A stretch of 53,774 nt of DNA from Paenibacillus mendelii. Lineage in GTDB: Bacteria > Bacillota > Bacilli > Paenibacillales > Paenibacillaceae. The translations under genes were made by a program, and so were the position numbers. Every line of letters starts with the position of its first letter. Position 1 is the stretch's first letter. The DNA lies in assembly GCF_024498075.1 (NCBI RefSeq), contig NZ_JANHOF010000027.1:1-53774 (forward strand). The letters run 5' to 3'. Shown here piece after piece: positions 17,369-25,376 of the stretch. Below the pieces are notes generated by a model. It ran no database searches. It was given only the letters and a program-made list of their open reading frames with translations, and was not told where the DNA came from.

Positions 17369-18052
17369 ATGCAAGTGAGAAAATCTTTGGGCAATTGGAA
17401 CTTATTCGAAATCGCTTGGCTGGGCCTGTTCTCCGGAATCGCTATCGTGTTGACGGTGATTATGAAGGATACTTTATTCGGTTTCACGGTCTTCCTTACG
17501 GGCGTGTTATGCGTGGTCCTCGCGGCCAAGGGGAACCTGATGACTTATGTGTTCGGTATGTACAATACGTTCGGTTACGCCTACTTGTCTTACGTCAACG
17601 GATTGTTCGGGGAGGTCATGCTGAATTTGCTCTTCTTCGTTCCTATGAACGTGATCGGCTTCTTCATGTGGAAGAAGCACCGGCATGGCGGCCAGCTGGC
17701 TATGCGGCAGATGGATCAGAGAGGCTTGTTTCTCGTAGCGGTTGTTTGTGCGATAGGCAGTCTGTCGCTCGGTTTCGGACTATCGTTCATTCCGGCGCAG
17801 AATTCGCCCTATATCGATGCCCTTACGACCGTGTTGTCGGTCGTGGCGACCTTTTTGATGGTCAGAAGATTTAAAGAGCAATGGCTGGTCTATATGATTC
17901 TTAATATTTTTACGGTGCTGCTGTGGGTCATACGAACACTGGACGGGAGTCCGGACGGCGTGCTGATGATCGTCATGTGGAGCGCGTATTTGATCAACGC
18001 GATATACGGTTATTACACCTGGAACAAGGGAGCTAAGGGGGTTCTGCAATGA
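17369..18052 (+). CDS. pnuC: PnuC-type nicotinamide riboside transporter
   Basis: A 227-residue, seven-helix membrane protein of the PnuC family, which takes up nicotinamide riboside for NAD salvage. Hallmarks are the aromatic helix around YNTFGYAYLSYVNGLFGE and the C-terminal W-x-x-Y-x-x-N block (MWSAYLINAIYGYYTW). ATG 17369 has AGAGG 8 nt upstream; GTG 17375 is an equally placed alternative. Its stop overlaps the nadR start by ATGA, so uptake and phosphorylation are translationally coupled. Confidence 0.9.
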   Translation: MQVRKSLGNWNLFEIAWLGLFSGIAIVLTVIMKDTLFGFTVFLTGVLCVVLAAKGNLMTYVFGMYNTFGYAYLSYVNGLFGEVMLNLLFFVPMNVIGFFMWKKHRHGGQLAMRQMDQRGLFLVAVVCAIGSLSLGFGLSFIPAQNSPYIDALTTVLSVVATFLMVRRFKEQWLVYMILNIFTVLLWVIRTLDGSPDGVLMIVMWSAYLINAIYGYYTWNKGAKGVLQ

Positions 18053-19053
18053 AAACATTGGGTTTAACATTGGGAAAGTTCGCGCCGCTGCATAAGGGTC
18101 ATCAGTTCATGTTCGAAACGGCCCTGCAAGAGGTCGATGAGTTGATCGTCGTCATCTACGAGACGGAGGTCATGACGATTCCGCTTCATATTCGGGCGAA
18201 CTGGATCCGGAAGCTCTATCCAGCCGTGAGGGTTATCGAGGCTTGGGACGGTCCGGACGGATATTCGAATGACCGGGAGCATGAGATTCGGGAAGAGCAG
18301 TATATTCTGGGCTTGCTGCAAGGCGAGCAGGTGACTCATTTTTACTCCAGTGAATTTTACGGCGAGCATATGAGCATAGCTCTGAGCGCGGTGGATCGAC
18401 GGGTGGATGAAGACCGCAAGCTTGTTCCGATCTCAGCGACTATGATCCGCTCCGATCCCTATAAGCATCGGGAATTTATAAGTGATATCGTGTACCGCGA
18501 CCTCATTACGAAAGTCGTGTTCGTGGGTGCGATGTCGACCGGCAAATCGACGATAACCGAAGCGATGGCGCAGCGGCATCGGACGACATTCGCAAGTGAG
18601 TACGGACGGGATTATTGGACCGAGCATCATGTGGACAGAAGAATCGGTCTAGCGGCTTTCGACGAGATCGCAGTCGGGCATCTCGAGCAGGAGGAGCAGG
18701 CTTTACTTGAAGCGAACCGGTATCTCTTCGTCGATACCAATGCGATTACTACCTACATGTACGCATTGGATTATCACGGCCTAGCACCGGAGCTGTTAAC
18801 CCGAATTGCGCTGGAGAACGCGCAGCGATACGACTTGTTCTTCTTGTGCGACGACGATATTCCCTATGATGATACGTGGGATCGCAGCGGGGACCAGAAG
18901 CGGCACATTTTTCATAAACAGATTATCGCGGATTTGAAGGAGCGCCGGATTCCATATGTCACCTTAAGGGGGAGTCTGGAGGAGCGGATGCGGAAGGTAG
19001 ATGAAGTATTGGCAAGGTTCAAGCCGTACGACAATTATTTTGGAGAGCGTTAA
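18049..19053 (+). CDS. nadR: NadR-type NMN adenylyltransferase / ribosylnicotinamide kinase
   Basis: A 334-residue bifunctional NAD-salvage enzyme. The N-terminal adenylyltransferase domain has GKFAPLHKGH and the ISATMIRSDP loop (about residues 125-135). The C-terminal kinase domain starts with the P-loop GAMSTGKST (about 162-170) and has the VDTNAIT and DDDIPYDDTWDR blocks. Together they turn nicotinamide riboside into NMN and then NAD. The N-terminal helix-turn-helix repressor domain of enterobacterial NadR is absent; regulation is probably left to the adjacent NUDIX regulator. It overlaps pnuC by 4 nt. Confidence 0.93.
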   Translation: MKTLGLTLGKFAPLHKGHQFMFETALQEVDELIVVIYETEVMTIPLHIRANWIRKLYPAVRVIEAWDGPDGYSNDREHEIREEQYILGLLQGEQVTHFYSSEFYGEHMSIALSAVDRRVDEDRKLVPISATMIRSDPYKHREFISDIVYRDLITKVVFVGAMSTGKSTITEAMAQRHRTTFASEYGRDYWTEHHVDRRIGLAAFDEIAVGHLEQEEQALLEANRYLFVDTNAITTYMYALDYHGLAPELLTRIALENAQRYDLFFLCDDDIPYDDTWDRSGDQKRHIFHKQIIADLKERRIPYVTLRGSLEERMRKVDEVLARFKPYDNYFGER

Positions 19054-19073
19054 TAACTAGAATAAACGAACGG

Positions 19074-19979
19074 GTGGCGAAAAGCGTGGATATGCTGGAT
19101 CGTGACGGACTGACGGAACGTGAATTCTTGGAACAGTATCGGGTAGGAGATTACGAGCGCCCTTCGGTGGCGGCGGACATGGTCATCTTCACGGTCACGG
19201 ACGCGGACGAGGACAATTACCGCAAGCTTCCGGAGAAGGAACTCAGGGTTCTGCTCATTCAGCGGGGAGGGCATCCCTTCCTGGGCAAGTGGGCGCTGCC
19301 GGGCGGCTTCGTCCGGCCGGATGAGACGACGGAACAGGCCGCGGCTAGGGAACTGCGGGAAGAAACCGGCGTGGATAACGTCTATCTGGAGCAGCTGTAT
19401 ACGTTCAGCGATATCGGACGCGATCCCCGAGCTTGGGTCATGAGCTGCAGCTATATGGCGCTGATCGACAGCGGCCAAGTGCAGCTGAAGGCGGGAGACG
19501 ACGCCGTAAGCGCCGCGTGGTTCAAGGCTTCCTATCGGCTTCTGCGGGAGCGGAAGGAGCTGATCGAGGGCGGATACGTTAAGAAGCTGCTGCACGAGCT
19601 AAAGCTGAGCTCCGATCACGGGGAGTTGGTCGCCACAGTGGAATGGACCATGACGGCAACGGAAACCTCGACGGCTTCGTCTTACGCTATCGTATCCAAT
19701 GACGGGCTGGCTTTCGATCATGCGAAGATTATCGCCTATGCCATCGAACGCTTGCGGGGCAAGGTGAATTATACCGATATTGCGCTTCACTTGATGCCGA
19801 AGCTGTTCACCTTGACGGAGCTGCAGCAGGTGTACGAGGTGATCTTGGATAAAGAGCTGCTGAAGGCTGCATTCCGGCGTAAAGTGGCGGACCTCGTTAC
19901 GGAAACCGATCACTATACCGAGAATGCGGGCCACCGTCCATCCCGCTTGTTTCGTAGAAGGCTGGAGGAAATTCGATGA
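19074..19979 (+). CDS. NUDIX-type regulator, NrtR-like
   Basis: A 301-residue protein with a NUDIX domain (about 30-165) followed by a winged-helix segment (from ~220: KLFTLTELQQVYEVILDKEL) and a basic C-terminus, the layout of NrtR repressors of NAD genes. NrtR proteins bind ADP-ribose or related ligands and release DNA. The NUDIX box G-x5-E-x7-REL-x-EE-x-GV is intact here, so hydrolase activity may be kept, unlike in many NrtRs where it is degenerate. The start is not certain: GTG 19074 gives the fuller N-terminus, ATG 19092 is possible, and neither has a strong site. Its stop overlaps the next start. Confidence 0.85.
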   Translation: MAKSVDMLDRDGLTEREFLEQYRVGDYERPSVAADMVIFTVTDADEDNYRKLPEKELRVLLIQRGGHPFLGKWALPGGFVRPDETTEQAAARELREETGVDNVYLEQLYTFSDIGRDPRAWVMSCSYMALIDSGQVQLKAGDDAVSAAWFKASYRLLRERKELIEGGYVKKLLHELKLSSDHGELVATVEWTMTATETSTASSYAIVSNDGLAFDHAKIIAYAIERLRGKVNYTDIALHLMPKLFTLTELQQVYEVILDKELLKAAFRRKVADLVTETDHYTENAGHRPSRLFRRRLEEIR

Positions 19980-20596
19980 TTTACGGAATTGAAAAATTAC
20001 GCGGCGCGTATCGCGCAGGAAAGACGTTCAGGTTTCTGTTCTTCTGGGGACATACGCCGCCGAGTGACGGAAGTGTAGATAAAAGCTGCTTCAGCCAGTG
20101 GTGGATGAGTCCGTTCGTTGTCGAGGGTACGGAGTATTCTTGTGCCGAGCAGTACATGATGGCTGAGAAGGCTCGGCTATTCGGAGATAACGAGATGCTG
20201 GCCGCCATCATGCAGGCAAAGCATCCCAAAGAAATGAAGGCTTTCGGGCGTGCAGTGAGCAGCTTCGACCAGGATCTCTGGGAGAGTCAATGCTATGAGA
20301 TCGTCAAGCGGGCCAGCTTGGCCAAATTCTCGCAGAATCCGCAGCTCGGCGATTATCTGAAATCGACGAAAAACCGCATTCTGGTCGAAGCCAGCCCGCA
20401 GGACCGCGTATGGGGCATTGGGTTGTCGCAAGCTGATCCGGGTGTGGAGAATCCAATGAAATGGAGGGGAAGAAACCTGCTGGGTTTCGTGCTGAGCCAG
20501 GTACGGGACGAGTTATTGTTGAAAGAAGGGGAAGGCAATGAATCGAAAGGAAATTGCACAGGAGACCTTGCGAATTCAGCAGCAAGGGTTCTATGA
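19976..20596 (+). CDS. NADAR (YbiA-like) family protein
   Basis: A 206-residue protein of the NADAR superfamily. Signature blocks are FLFFWGHTPP, CFSQWWMSPF, EYSCAEQYMMAEKARLF and the C-terminal NRILVEASPQDRVWGIGLS with KWRGRNLLGFVL. Known members act on N-glycosidic bonds in riboflavin precursors or remove ADP-ribose from guanine bases. The ATG overlaps the stop of the regulator gene. The C-terminal ~20 residues run into the start of the next gene (from 20538), so the two are tightly coupled. Confidence 0.9.
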   Translation: MIYGIEKLRGAYRAGKTFRFLFFWGHTPPSDGSVDKSCFSQWWMSPFVVEGTEYSCAEQYMMAEKARLFGDNEMLAAIMQAKHPKEMKAFGRAVSSFDQDLWESQCYEIVKRASLAKFSQNPQLGDYLKSTKNRILVEASPQDRVWGIGLSQADPGVENPMKWRGRNLLGFVLSQVRDELLLKEGEGNESKGNCTGDLANSAARVL

Positions 20597-21362
20597 ATAT
20601 GATGGGCGCCGGGTGGACTTTGCGAAGGCGCAGAGACATTCGGAGGATAACAGCCAACTGATCGATCCTAATCAGGGGGCGGCGATTGTAGGAGAACGGC
20701 ATTCGGTGTCCTCGTCCCGGCAAGGAGCCGTATATACCGTCGCCAACGAAGCGACCGTGAAGGCGGTGGTAGATTATGCGGAAGCGGGGAGCGAGCGGGT
20801 CGGCGTTCTCAACTTCGCCAGCGCCAAAAATCCGGGCGGCGGATTTCTGAACGGAGCTATGGCGCAGGAGGAGAGCCTGGCGGCATCCAGCGGATTATAT
20901 GGAACGCTGCTGCGCAATGAAGGCTACTATACGGCCAATCGGGCATACCGATCCATGATGTATACCGATCATGCCATTTATTCGCCGGATGTGGTCTTCT
21001 TCCGGGACGAGCGGTTTAACCTTATGGAACGGCCGGTCACAGCTTCGGTATTGACGCTGCCTGCCGTGAACTATGGTCAGGTCCTGCTTAAGGGTGAGGA
21101 TTCCTGGGAAGCGGAACGCGTGATGAAAGACCGCATGCGGCTGGCGTTGGCCATATTCGCACACAAGGGAGACAGGAGCCTCGTCCTGGGAGCGTATGGC
21201 TGCGGCGTATTTCGGAACGATCCGGAGAAGGTGGCCGGTTGGTGGCATGAACTATTGAATGATGACGGCTTCGGCTCGCTGTTCTCGGAAATCAAGTTCG
21301 CCGTACTGGATACGTCGAAGAACGGCAGATGCATACGCGCATTCGAGAATGCGTTTCAATAA
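20538..21362 (+). CDS. TIGR02452/DUF2263-type PARG-like macrodomain protein
   Basis: A 274-residue microbial poly(ADP-ribose) glycohydrolase-like protein. The catalytic signature is visible as NPGGGFLNGAMAQEES (GGG-x7-QEE), followed by the ADP-ribose-binding block LGAYGCGVFRNDP. Members remove ADP-ribose from proteins or nucleic acids. The start GAAGGGGAAGGCA-ATG lies inside the end of the NADAR gene. Together with the NADAR neighbour it gives this operon two different ADP-ribose-removing activities, but no ADP-ribosyltransferase toxin is present nearby. Confidence 0.9.
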   Translation: MNRKEIAQETLRIQQQGFYEYDGRRVDFAKAQRHSEDNSQLIDPNQGAAIVGERHSVSSSRQGAVYTVANEATVKAVVDYAEAGSERVGVLNFASAKNPGGGFLNGAMAQEESLAASSGLYGTLLRNEGYYTANRAYRSMMYTDHAIYSPDVVFFRDERFNLMERPVTASVLTLPAVNYGQVLLKGEDSWEAERVMKDRMRLALAIFAHKGDRSLVLGAYGCGVFRNDPEKVAGWWHELLNDDGFGSLFSEIKFAVLDTSKNGRCIRAFENAFQ

Positions 21363-21381
21363 ATGGGAGTTGTGAAAGATT

Positions 21382-21936
21382 ATGAAGCAGAGTAAACAGG
21401 ATATTGAATTAGGCCGGTTCCTCAGCCTGGTTCTGCGCCACCAGCCTTCGGCTGCGGGAATCAAGCTGGATGCCCAGGGCTGGGCGGATGTGCGGCAGTT
21501 GCTGGCGGGATGTAATCGCGTTGGCAAACAGATCGATAGGGTAACGCTGGAACGTATCGTGAAGGACAATAGCAAGCAGCGGTACCGTTTCAACGATGAT
21601 CGGACCAAGATTCGCGCCAACCAAGGGCATTCCTTGGCGGTGGATGTGGAGCTCCAGGAGACCACGCCGCCAGATGTGCTGTATCATGGAACCGCTTCGC
21701 GCTTCGTGGAGAGTATCCGTGCCGAGGGCATCAAGAAGGGATCGCGGCAGCATGTGCATCTATCGAAGGATATCGAGACGGCTATTCAAGTAGGCGGACG
21801 CCATGGGAAGCCGGTCTTGCTTCCTGTGGATGCCGCGGCTATGTACCGGAGCGGGCACAAATTTTATCTTTCGGAAAACGGGGTCTGGCTGTGCGACTAT
21901 GTCCCACGTGAGTATGTGCTGAATGAAGAAGCATAA
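21382..21936 (+). CDS. kptA: RNA 2'-phosphotransferase, Tpt1/KptA family
   Basis: A 184-residue enzyme that removes a 2'-phosphate from RNA with NAD, releasing nicotinamide and ADP-ribose 1''-2'' cyclic phosphate. The N-terminal winged domain has SLVLRHQPSAAGI. The C-terminal ART-like domain has LYHGTASRF and HVHLSKD, keeping the conserved Arg-His-Arg pattern as far as visible. It is the last gene of the operon, 20 nt after the macrodomain gene. Bacteria rarely have known 2'-phosphorylated RNA, so its role with NAD and ADP-ribose genes is of interest. Confidence 0.92.
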   Translation: MKQSKQDIELGRFLSLVLRHQPSAAGIKLDAQGWADVRQLLAGCNRVGKQIDRVTLERIVKDNSKQRYRFNDDRTKIRANQGHSLAVDVELQETTPPDVLYHGTASRFVESIRAEGIKKGSRQHVHLSKDIETAIQVGGRHGKPVLLPVDAAAMYRSGHKFYLSENGVWLCDYVPREYVLNEEA

Positions 21937-21993
21937 CTTTGACCTATGCGGCTGAGTGTCTCTTCGGTGGATCTTGTTCCGGTCGTTCAGTGG

Positions 21994-22197
21994 CAATCGG
22001 TGGCTGTAAGACCGAAAAAGGGCGTTACAGCATATGTTCCCGTGGAAGATAGGAGCTGTAACGCCGTTTTCTACCGTTACAGCAGTCATCAGTCGCCTCG
22101 TGACGACAATCGGTGGCTGTAAGACCGAAAAAGGGCGTTACAGCATATGTTCCTGCGGAAGAGAGGAGCTGTAACGCCGTTTTCTACCGTTTCAGCG
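21994..22197. repeat. Two tandem copies of a 113-bp hairpin repeat
   Basis: Copy 1 starts at 21994 and copy 2 at 22107, both with CAATCGGTGGCTGTAAGACC, so the period is 113 nt. Each carries an exact inverted repeat, GGCGTTACAGC and GCTGTAACGCC, about 23 nt apart, flanked by imperfect GCTGTAA/TTACAGC outer arms. Copies differ at a few loop bases. A decayed third copy lies at 84-185. The form fits a REP/MITE-like element with no coding capacity. The rest of the 312-nt gap shows no gene. Confidence 0.8.
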
Positions 22198-22248
22198 AGT
22201 GCTCTTCAGCCCGAGGCGCGGCGGTGGAATGGTGTGATGTTGGGATCA

Positions 22249-22896
22249 TTAGTCCATTGTATTCCAGAAGGTCACTTCTTCGATCGGCAGCCGAGTCGTC
22301 GGGCGGCCTTCTTGTGCGGCTTTGCCAAGTGCAATCACCATGATCGGCATATATTGATCCGAAATACCGAACAGCTCTTTTAGCTTGACGGGATCGTAGC
22401 CGCCCATCGGCAGCGTGTCATAGCCTTTTGCCCGCGCTGCCAGCATAAGCTGCATTGAGACTAGTCCGCCGTCGACCAGAACGATCTCCTTGAGTTTGTC
22501 TTGAGGGATCGACCTGTATAAGTTGAGCGAACTTTTCACGAACTGAGTTTTGTTTTCCTCGGTCATGTAGCCTGCCTTCACGGCCTGGTCATAGATCTTT
22601 TCCGCCTTCTCATAGCCCTTCAGATCTCCGAGGAGGACGATGCCGACCGATGCTTCGGCCACACGCTGCTTATTGAAGTCGAGAACGGCTGACTCCAGCT
22701 TGCTCTTGCTCTCCTTATCATGCGCGACCAAGAAGCGCCAAGGCTGCATATTGGACGAGGATGGCGCCAGTGTCGCCGTCTCCAATATTTCTTGCACGTC
22801 TTCCTTCGAAATTTCAGTCGGTTCATAAGAACGGACCGAACGGCGCCCCTTCGCGACCTTCATAAAATCTTGTGTATCTTGTACTTGAACTGTCAT
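22249..22896 (-). CDS. Nitroreductase family protein
   Basis: A 215-residue FMN-dependent NAD(P)H oxidoreductase-like protein. The N-terminal block KGRRSVRSYEPTEIS and the following APSSSNMQPWRF segment are the FMN-phosphate and dimer-interface motifs; GYDTLPMGGYDP and the C-terminal IALGKAA segment also fit. Members reduce quinones, nitro-compounds or flavins. GGGAGG is 10 nt upstream of the ATG. Its promoter overlaps two identical-type operator dyads at 22941-22996, pointing to tight control, probably by a redox or electrophile sensor encoded elsewhere. Confidence 0.9.
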   Translation of the reverse strand: MTVQVQDTQDFMKVAKGRRSVRSYEPTEISKEDVQEILETATLAPSSSNMQPWRFLVAHDKESKSKLESAVLDFNKQRVAEASVGIVLLGDLKGYEKAEKIYDQAVKAGYMTEENKTQFVKSSLNLYRSIPQDKLKEIVLVDGGLVSMQLMLAARAKGYDTLPMGGYDPVKLKELFGISDQYMPIMVIALGKAAQEGRPTTRLPIEEVTFWNTMD

Positions 22897-22940
22897 TATA
22901 AGTAACCTCCCATTGTGAATTCATAGGTCACAAAAGATTA

Positions 22941-22996
22941 ACTGTAATCCGTATGAGTACAGTATATTCGTTAACTGTACTCAAGTCAATTACAGT
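22941..22996 (-). promoter_or_regulatory. Nitroreductase promoter with two operator dyads
   Basis: The minus-strand promoter is TTGACT (22989-22984), 17 nt, TATACT (22966-22961). It lies inside two copies of the dyad ACTGTA-N11-TACAGT, at 22941-22963 and 22974-22996, whose centres are 33 bp apart (about three helical turns). Box 1 covers the -10 region and box 2 covers the -35. The binding protein is unknown. Confidence 0.8.
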
Positions 22997-23060
22997 ATTA
23001 TAAGAGTAGCGGTGATGCAACGGCCCTGTAAGCACACCTATTTGACCTTTATACATCAAG

Positions 23061-23095
23061 AAGCCTCCGGTACATGCGATAAGTTCCTGAGGCTT
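23061..23095 (+). terminator. Orphan terminator-like hairpin
   Basis: AAGCCTC (23061-23067) pairs with GAGGCTT (23089-23095) and is followed by TTCCTTG. No plus-strand gene ends just before it, so a gene may have been lost here, or it insulates the next gene. Confidence 0.4.
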
Positions 23096-23178
23096 TTCCT
23101 TGTAACCAACGCAACTTCACACAGATCATGGCGTATAAACTGGATAATATTTCAATATGTAAAAGGTGGAGGTAAATC

Positions 23179-24564
23179 ATGCGTAAGTTGATTCCATTTA
23201 CTTGTCTAATTATGATCCTCTTTCTTCTCACAGGTACCGCATTATCTCAACCTGCAAGCAACGGCGGTGTACAACCGATGCCGCTGTTAATTAAGAATCA
23301 TTTTGTATTATTCCCTGGGGAATCGGCGCCTTTCATTAAGAATAACCGGCTTATGGTGCCACTGCAGCCGCTCGCTGACATTATCGGGGCCAGCGTCGAT
23401 TCCTATACGTCAAAGAAAGGGACTTCTTACACTATTATGGCTCAATCCAATTATGAATCGGTAACGGGTCTGCGCGAAGGAGTGGATTGGGCTGTCTATG
23501 AAACGGACCTGGGTTATTATTTCGAAGCAGCCCCGGAGATGCGGGCAGGATCATTATTTATTCCTCTGACATCGGTACTGCAGAAGCTTTACTCCTACAG
23601 CTATGAAGTGCGTACGGAAAACGGCAGGAAGGTGCTCGCCATTATAGATCGGGAGCAGGGGAGCAGACCGCTGAGAGATATCATCAAAGATAAACCGATC
23701 GAGTATCCCCATCTGCTGGCGGATCCGGCTTACCCTTTCATTCCGCTCTCGCTCGAGCAGGAAATTGTGCAGCCGGAGCACAACAAGAATCCATACGAGC
23801 TGACGCTAACACTTGAACGGACGAAGGATCAATACGGTCAGCCGATTCAGCAAGATTTCATAATAATTGCCGTGGACAGCAGCGGCAAGGTGATGGAGCG
23901 CGTCATTCCATGGACAATGGGAACCGGCCAAGGCACATCGGACTCCATCATTACCGTGAATTTTAGCTTACCCGCCAAAGCAGCGTATGTCCTGTTCCGT
24001 GCAGCCCCGGGCGTTGAGAGTGAAGTCATTTACCCGTCGGGACTCAATCTCGAGCTTACGATGGGCCGTATGCTGGATAGGTTATTCGATACGGAACAGC
24101 TTTTCGAAGATCTGGATATTCAGGTGATGACTAGTTCCATCGAGAATGGCGAGATGAAGCTTGTCGTACGCCGGCTGTGGATTCATGATCAAGCACTTCC
24201 AGCAGAGGAGGTTAATCGGATCAAGCAAACCTTGTATGAGTTTGCAGGCAGAAGCTTTCCGATACAGATTGAACAAGTGGTCATATCCCCAGAGCCAAAC
24301 ATGACGGGGGTTATCCAATCGATTAACAAAGACGGCACCATACTTATCGAGAATCCTAACAAGTTGATGGAAGACGGTAAGCCGGAAGTAATGCTGATTA
24401 TGTTGGAACAGGATGCGCTTATTGAGCGCAAAGATAGAGACATCCGCCTAAGAATCGACCAATTGAAGGTTGGCATGGAGGTCGATGCTTGGACCCAGGG
24501 ATCGTTAATGACGAGTAACCAGACAATCGGCAAGGTCGTTAAGATGCAGGTTAACGCAAAATAA
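23179..24564 (+). CDS. Secreted stalk-domain (copper amine oxidase N-like) protein
   Basis: A 461-residue protein with a Sec signal peptide (MRKLIPFTC...GTALSQPAS, cleavage likely near residue 24) and an N-terminal copper-amine-oxidase-N domain (NNRLMVPLQPLADIIGASV, then GSLFIPLTSVLQKL). Despite the name such domains carry no oxidase and are common in Paenibacillus cell-surface proteins. The rest (residues ~200-461) has an extended beta-rich look with no motif recognised. GGAGG lies 7 nt upstream of the ATG. A weak stem follows at 24581. Confidence 0.75.
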   Translation: MRKLIPFTCLIMILFLLTGTALSQPASNGGVQPMPLLIKNHFVLFPGESAPFIKNNRLMVPLQPLADIIGASVDSYTSKKGTSYTIMAQSNYESVTGLREGVDWAVYETDLGYYFEAAPEMRAGSLFIPLTSVLQKLYSYSYEVRTENGRKVLAIIDREQGSRPLRDIIKDKPIEYPHLLADPAYPFIPLSLEQEIVQPEHNKNPYELTLTLERTKDQYGQPIQQDFIIIAVDSSGKVMERVIPWTMGTGQGTSDSIITVNFSLPAKAAYVLFRAAPGVESEVIYPSGLNLELTMGRMLDRLFDTEQLFEDLDIQVMTSSIENGEMKLVVRRLWIHDQALPAEEVNRIKQTLYEFAGRSFPIQIEQVVISPEPNMTGVIQSINKDGTILIENPNKLMEDGKPEVMLIMLEQDALIERKDRDIRLRIDQLKVGMEVDAWTQGSLMTSNQTIGKVVKMQVNAK

Positions 24565-24580
24565 GATAATAGAAACGCAG

Positions 24581-24607
24581 CCCCTCTGGCTTAATCAGCT
24601 GGAGGGG
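24581..24607 (+). terminator. Candidate terminator
   Basis: CCCCTC (24581-24586) pairs with GAGGGG (24602-24607), with inner TGGC/CAGCT partial pairing, followed by TTAAAT. Confidence 0.5.
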
Positions 24608-24744
24608 TTAAATACCTTACAGCTGCATGGCCTGAGGAGCCGATCTGCGGCGGGCAGTTGTGCATTGACAGCGAATGCGAGCCGGCGTGCAAAGGAAAAT
24701 GTATAATAGGTCTAAAAAGTGTTAGAGGGAGTGGGGAGCTTCAA

Positions 24745-25293
24745 ATGCAAAGAATTGCCATTGATATGGACGAAGTCGTAGCTGATTTTAACCTGAAGCA
24801 TCTGCGGGTGTTTAATCTGGATTACAATGAGAATCTCACGATCGAGGACTTGATGGGAACACGTCTTAGGGAATTGCGTCCTCATTTGAAGAATGAGATT
24901 CGAGCCTACTTGAACGACCCTGTATTTTTCCGTGATTTAGATGTCGTGAAAGATAGCCAGCAGGTCATTCAAGAATTAAGCGATAGGTATGAAATTTTCA
25001 TTACGACAGCGGCAATGGAGGTTCCAAGTTCCTTCACCGCCAAGTATGATTGGTTGAAAGAGCATTTTGGGTTTTTGAATGAGATGAATTTTGTTTTTTG
25101 CGGGGACAAGAGCATTATCCGCGCGGATTATCTGATCGATGACAATGTCCGGCAATTCAAGCGCTTTGCAGGTCAAGGGATACTGTTCACATCGCCGCAC
25201 AATATCAACGAAACCGGCTATGTCCGGGTTAACAACTGGCTCGAGGTAAGGGATTTTTTTGGGTTAATGGTGGGAATGGGTACATGTAGTTAA
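24745..25293 (+). CDS. 5'(3')-deoxyribonucleotidase-like HAD phosphatase
   Basis: A 182-residue HAD-superfamily protein of the cytosolic 5'(3')-deoxyribonucleotidase type. Motif I is DMDEVVADF at residues 6-14, motif II is the IFITTAAM segment, and motif IV is LIDDNVRQF. Such enzymes dephosphorylate dNMPs. ATG 24745 is chosen because GTGGGGAG lies 5-6 nt upstream and motif I falls at the usual position; the longer frame from 24658 has no site. A TATAAT at 24702 could be its -10. Confidence 0.85.
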   Translation: MQRIAIDMDEVVADFNLKHLRVFNLDYNENLTIEDLMGTRLRELRPHLKNEIRAYLNDPVFFRDLDVVKDSQQVIQELSDRYEIFITTAAMEVPSSFTAKYDWLKEHFGFLNEMNFVFCGDKSIIRADYLIDDNVRQFKRFAGQGILFTSPHNINETGYVRVNNWLEVRDFFGLMVGMGTCS

Positions 25294-25376
25294 TGTAGGC
25301 CATCTCTTCTGCGCCAGAACCATGGGAATATGGCCTAACTTTTCGTAATGAACAATGAATGTGGCAGGTGAGCTTG

